Positions 62,931 through 64,000 of a stretch of 64,000 nucleotides of DNA are shown here, in pieces. A program made the position numbers and the translations under genes. Numbering within the stretch: position 1 is the first letter of the stretch; every line of letters starts with the position of its first letter. This stretch comes from Gorsachius magnificus (Eukaryota > Chordata > Aves > Pelecaniformes > Ardeidae), in assembly GCA_034008185.1 (NCBI GenBank), contig CM067082.1, forward strand, positions 13,686,984-13,750,983, given 5' to 3'. The notes under the pieces were generated by a model. It saw only the letters and a program-made list of their open reading frames with translations, did no database searches and had not been told where the DNA came from.

Positions 62931-64000
62931 ACCGGAGTGGCAGGAGAGGAGCTCCCAGTTATCGCAGCTGAATAATCGCGGGAGAACGTAAATATGTCAA
63001 AGCAGTGTCAAGAGATTTCTTTGCAGGGATACCCTTATCTGAGTAGGCGTGTTTTTGACTGCCTGATTGAGTACAGTCTCTGCAAGTATTTGATAACAGA
63101 ATGGATTCCTTCCTCTCCACCGCCAGCTGCGAGATTTCCTCTGACTTTTCCTCTTCTTCCTAGATCGAAGCTGCTGGGAAGGGACAAGCGCGGGCATCCC
63201 CGCTGCACTCGCTGGGGGCACGGGCAGTGACCGGGAGAGCTTGCTGATGCTCCTGGAACTTTGGTTTTCCTCCCGAGAGGTTTGGGGCTTTTTTTTTTTT
63301 TTTTTTTAAATGGAAATACCTCTTTCTAATAAATACTACTGAATATATTTGGTTTAACTCTTCAGTAGCTGTTCAGCCCTGGAAACACTTCTGAATTTTG
63401 AATGCCTGGGAGGAAAAAAAACAAACCAAAACGAAAAAAAGAGCTATTTTAAGGGGCAAAAATATTTCCCCCAGGATACACTTTTTTCCCTACTCTCTCA
63501 AATTCCTTTTCTATGATTTGGAGAAAAAGAAAAGCCAAAGTGTTTTAGTAAGACTACTTAGCTTATGGATATAAAATATTCTTGAAAGGTCAGATCAATG
63601 GAAAAAGCAGGTGAAGAATCATCTGCTCGCTCTTGTCCTAATTAACACTTACTTTTAAGGCCTCTTTAACTTTTTTTTTTTTTTTTTTGCATTGCCAAAC
63701 GCAAAAGGCTCTTTGATTGATGGGGTGCTAGGGTGGCTTATGCTGCCTTTCAAGTGCAAAAAAGGGCGGTCAGGGGGAGTTGGGTCCAGGGTTTCAGGGT
63801 TTAAGCCCGGGTTGTAAGAGCCAGTTCTAAGCTGAGGTCAAAGTGGTGCCTGCACCCAAGGCCCCCAGTGAGGCACATCTGCCTTCCCCAAACCCCTGGG
63901 TGACATCGTACAAATTAGGACCTGAAAGGTCATTAAAAACCGGAGCATAATCCGCTGTATTTAAGGTGAGGAGGATGTGGGTTTGATCGCTTAGCACTTG
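62931..64000. other. Non-coding DNA next to the CpG island
   Basis: Composition returns to normal. A long pyrimidine tract ending in CCTAG (63163) resembles a plus-strand splice acceptor, but no convincing exon follows. T-runs are present at 63291-63307 and 63671-63688. No gene is recognised. Confidence 0.5.

Noticed and set aside
62997..63230. Possible exon after a pyrimidine tract ending in CCTAG at 63163
   Set aside because: The acceptor-like sequence is good, but no conserved peptide and no matching donor follow, so it is only mentioned.
1..64000. CRISPR arrays, bacterial operons, tRNA or rRNA genes
   Set aside because: The window is vertebrate DNA. No regularly spaced repeats, no cloverleaf with A and B boxes and no rRNA-like sequence was seen by eye.

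Overview
The window looks like one piece of a bird nuclear genome. It carries CR1 LINEs with the characteristic avian 3' ends (tandem ATTCTATGATTCTATG-type tails), a class III (ERVL-like) endogenous retrovirus whose LTR begins TGTCCTGGTTT on its own strand, a few old MIR-type SINEs, and a very GC-rich CpG island. Most of the window is non-coding vertebrate DNA. No host protein-coding exon can be identified with confidence. The species and the host gene cannot be named from the sequence alone.

Layout. 1-14.3 kb: non-coding, with a MIR remnant, a TG/TA microsatellite and homopolymers. 14.33-20.09 kb: a degraded ERVL-like provirus on the minus strand. In proviral order it has a complete 540-bp 5' LTR, a tRNA-Lys-like primer binding site, gag, protease, reverse transcriptase, RNase H and integrase, and then only about 69 bp of the 3' LTR. 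A 5'-truncated CR1 sits inside integrase, flanked by a 6-bp duplication. 20.1-38.0 kb: non-coding, with one strikingly good 65-nt hairpin. 38.0-41.5 kb: an AT-rich tract, a 1.2-kb CR1 with a recognisable reverse transcriptase, a GC-rich patch, a second CR1 3' end and a short CR1 tail. 41.5-56.3 kb: non-coding, with two MIR copies, a CR1 tail, a tandem duplication and AT-rich, homeodomain-site-rich blocks that may be conserved enhancers. 56.3-60.6 kb: another CR1 3' end and a small CpG-rich patch. 60.6-62.9 kb: a strong CpG island, almost certainly a promoter, containing a perfect CRE, an octamer motif, long G or C runs and a 91-nt pure purine tract. 62.9-64 kb: non-coding.

The simplest reading is a promoter at about 61-62 kb with a long first intron or intergenic DNA on one side. 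A good splice-donor-like sequence at 61,500 and a YY1-like ATGGCG motif at 61,069, both on the minus strand, weakly favour transcription toward lower coordinates, which would make most of the window intron 1. This is inference. None of the retroviral or LINE reading frames is intact.
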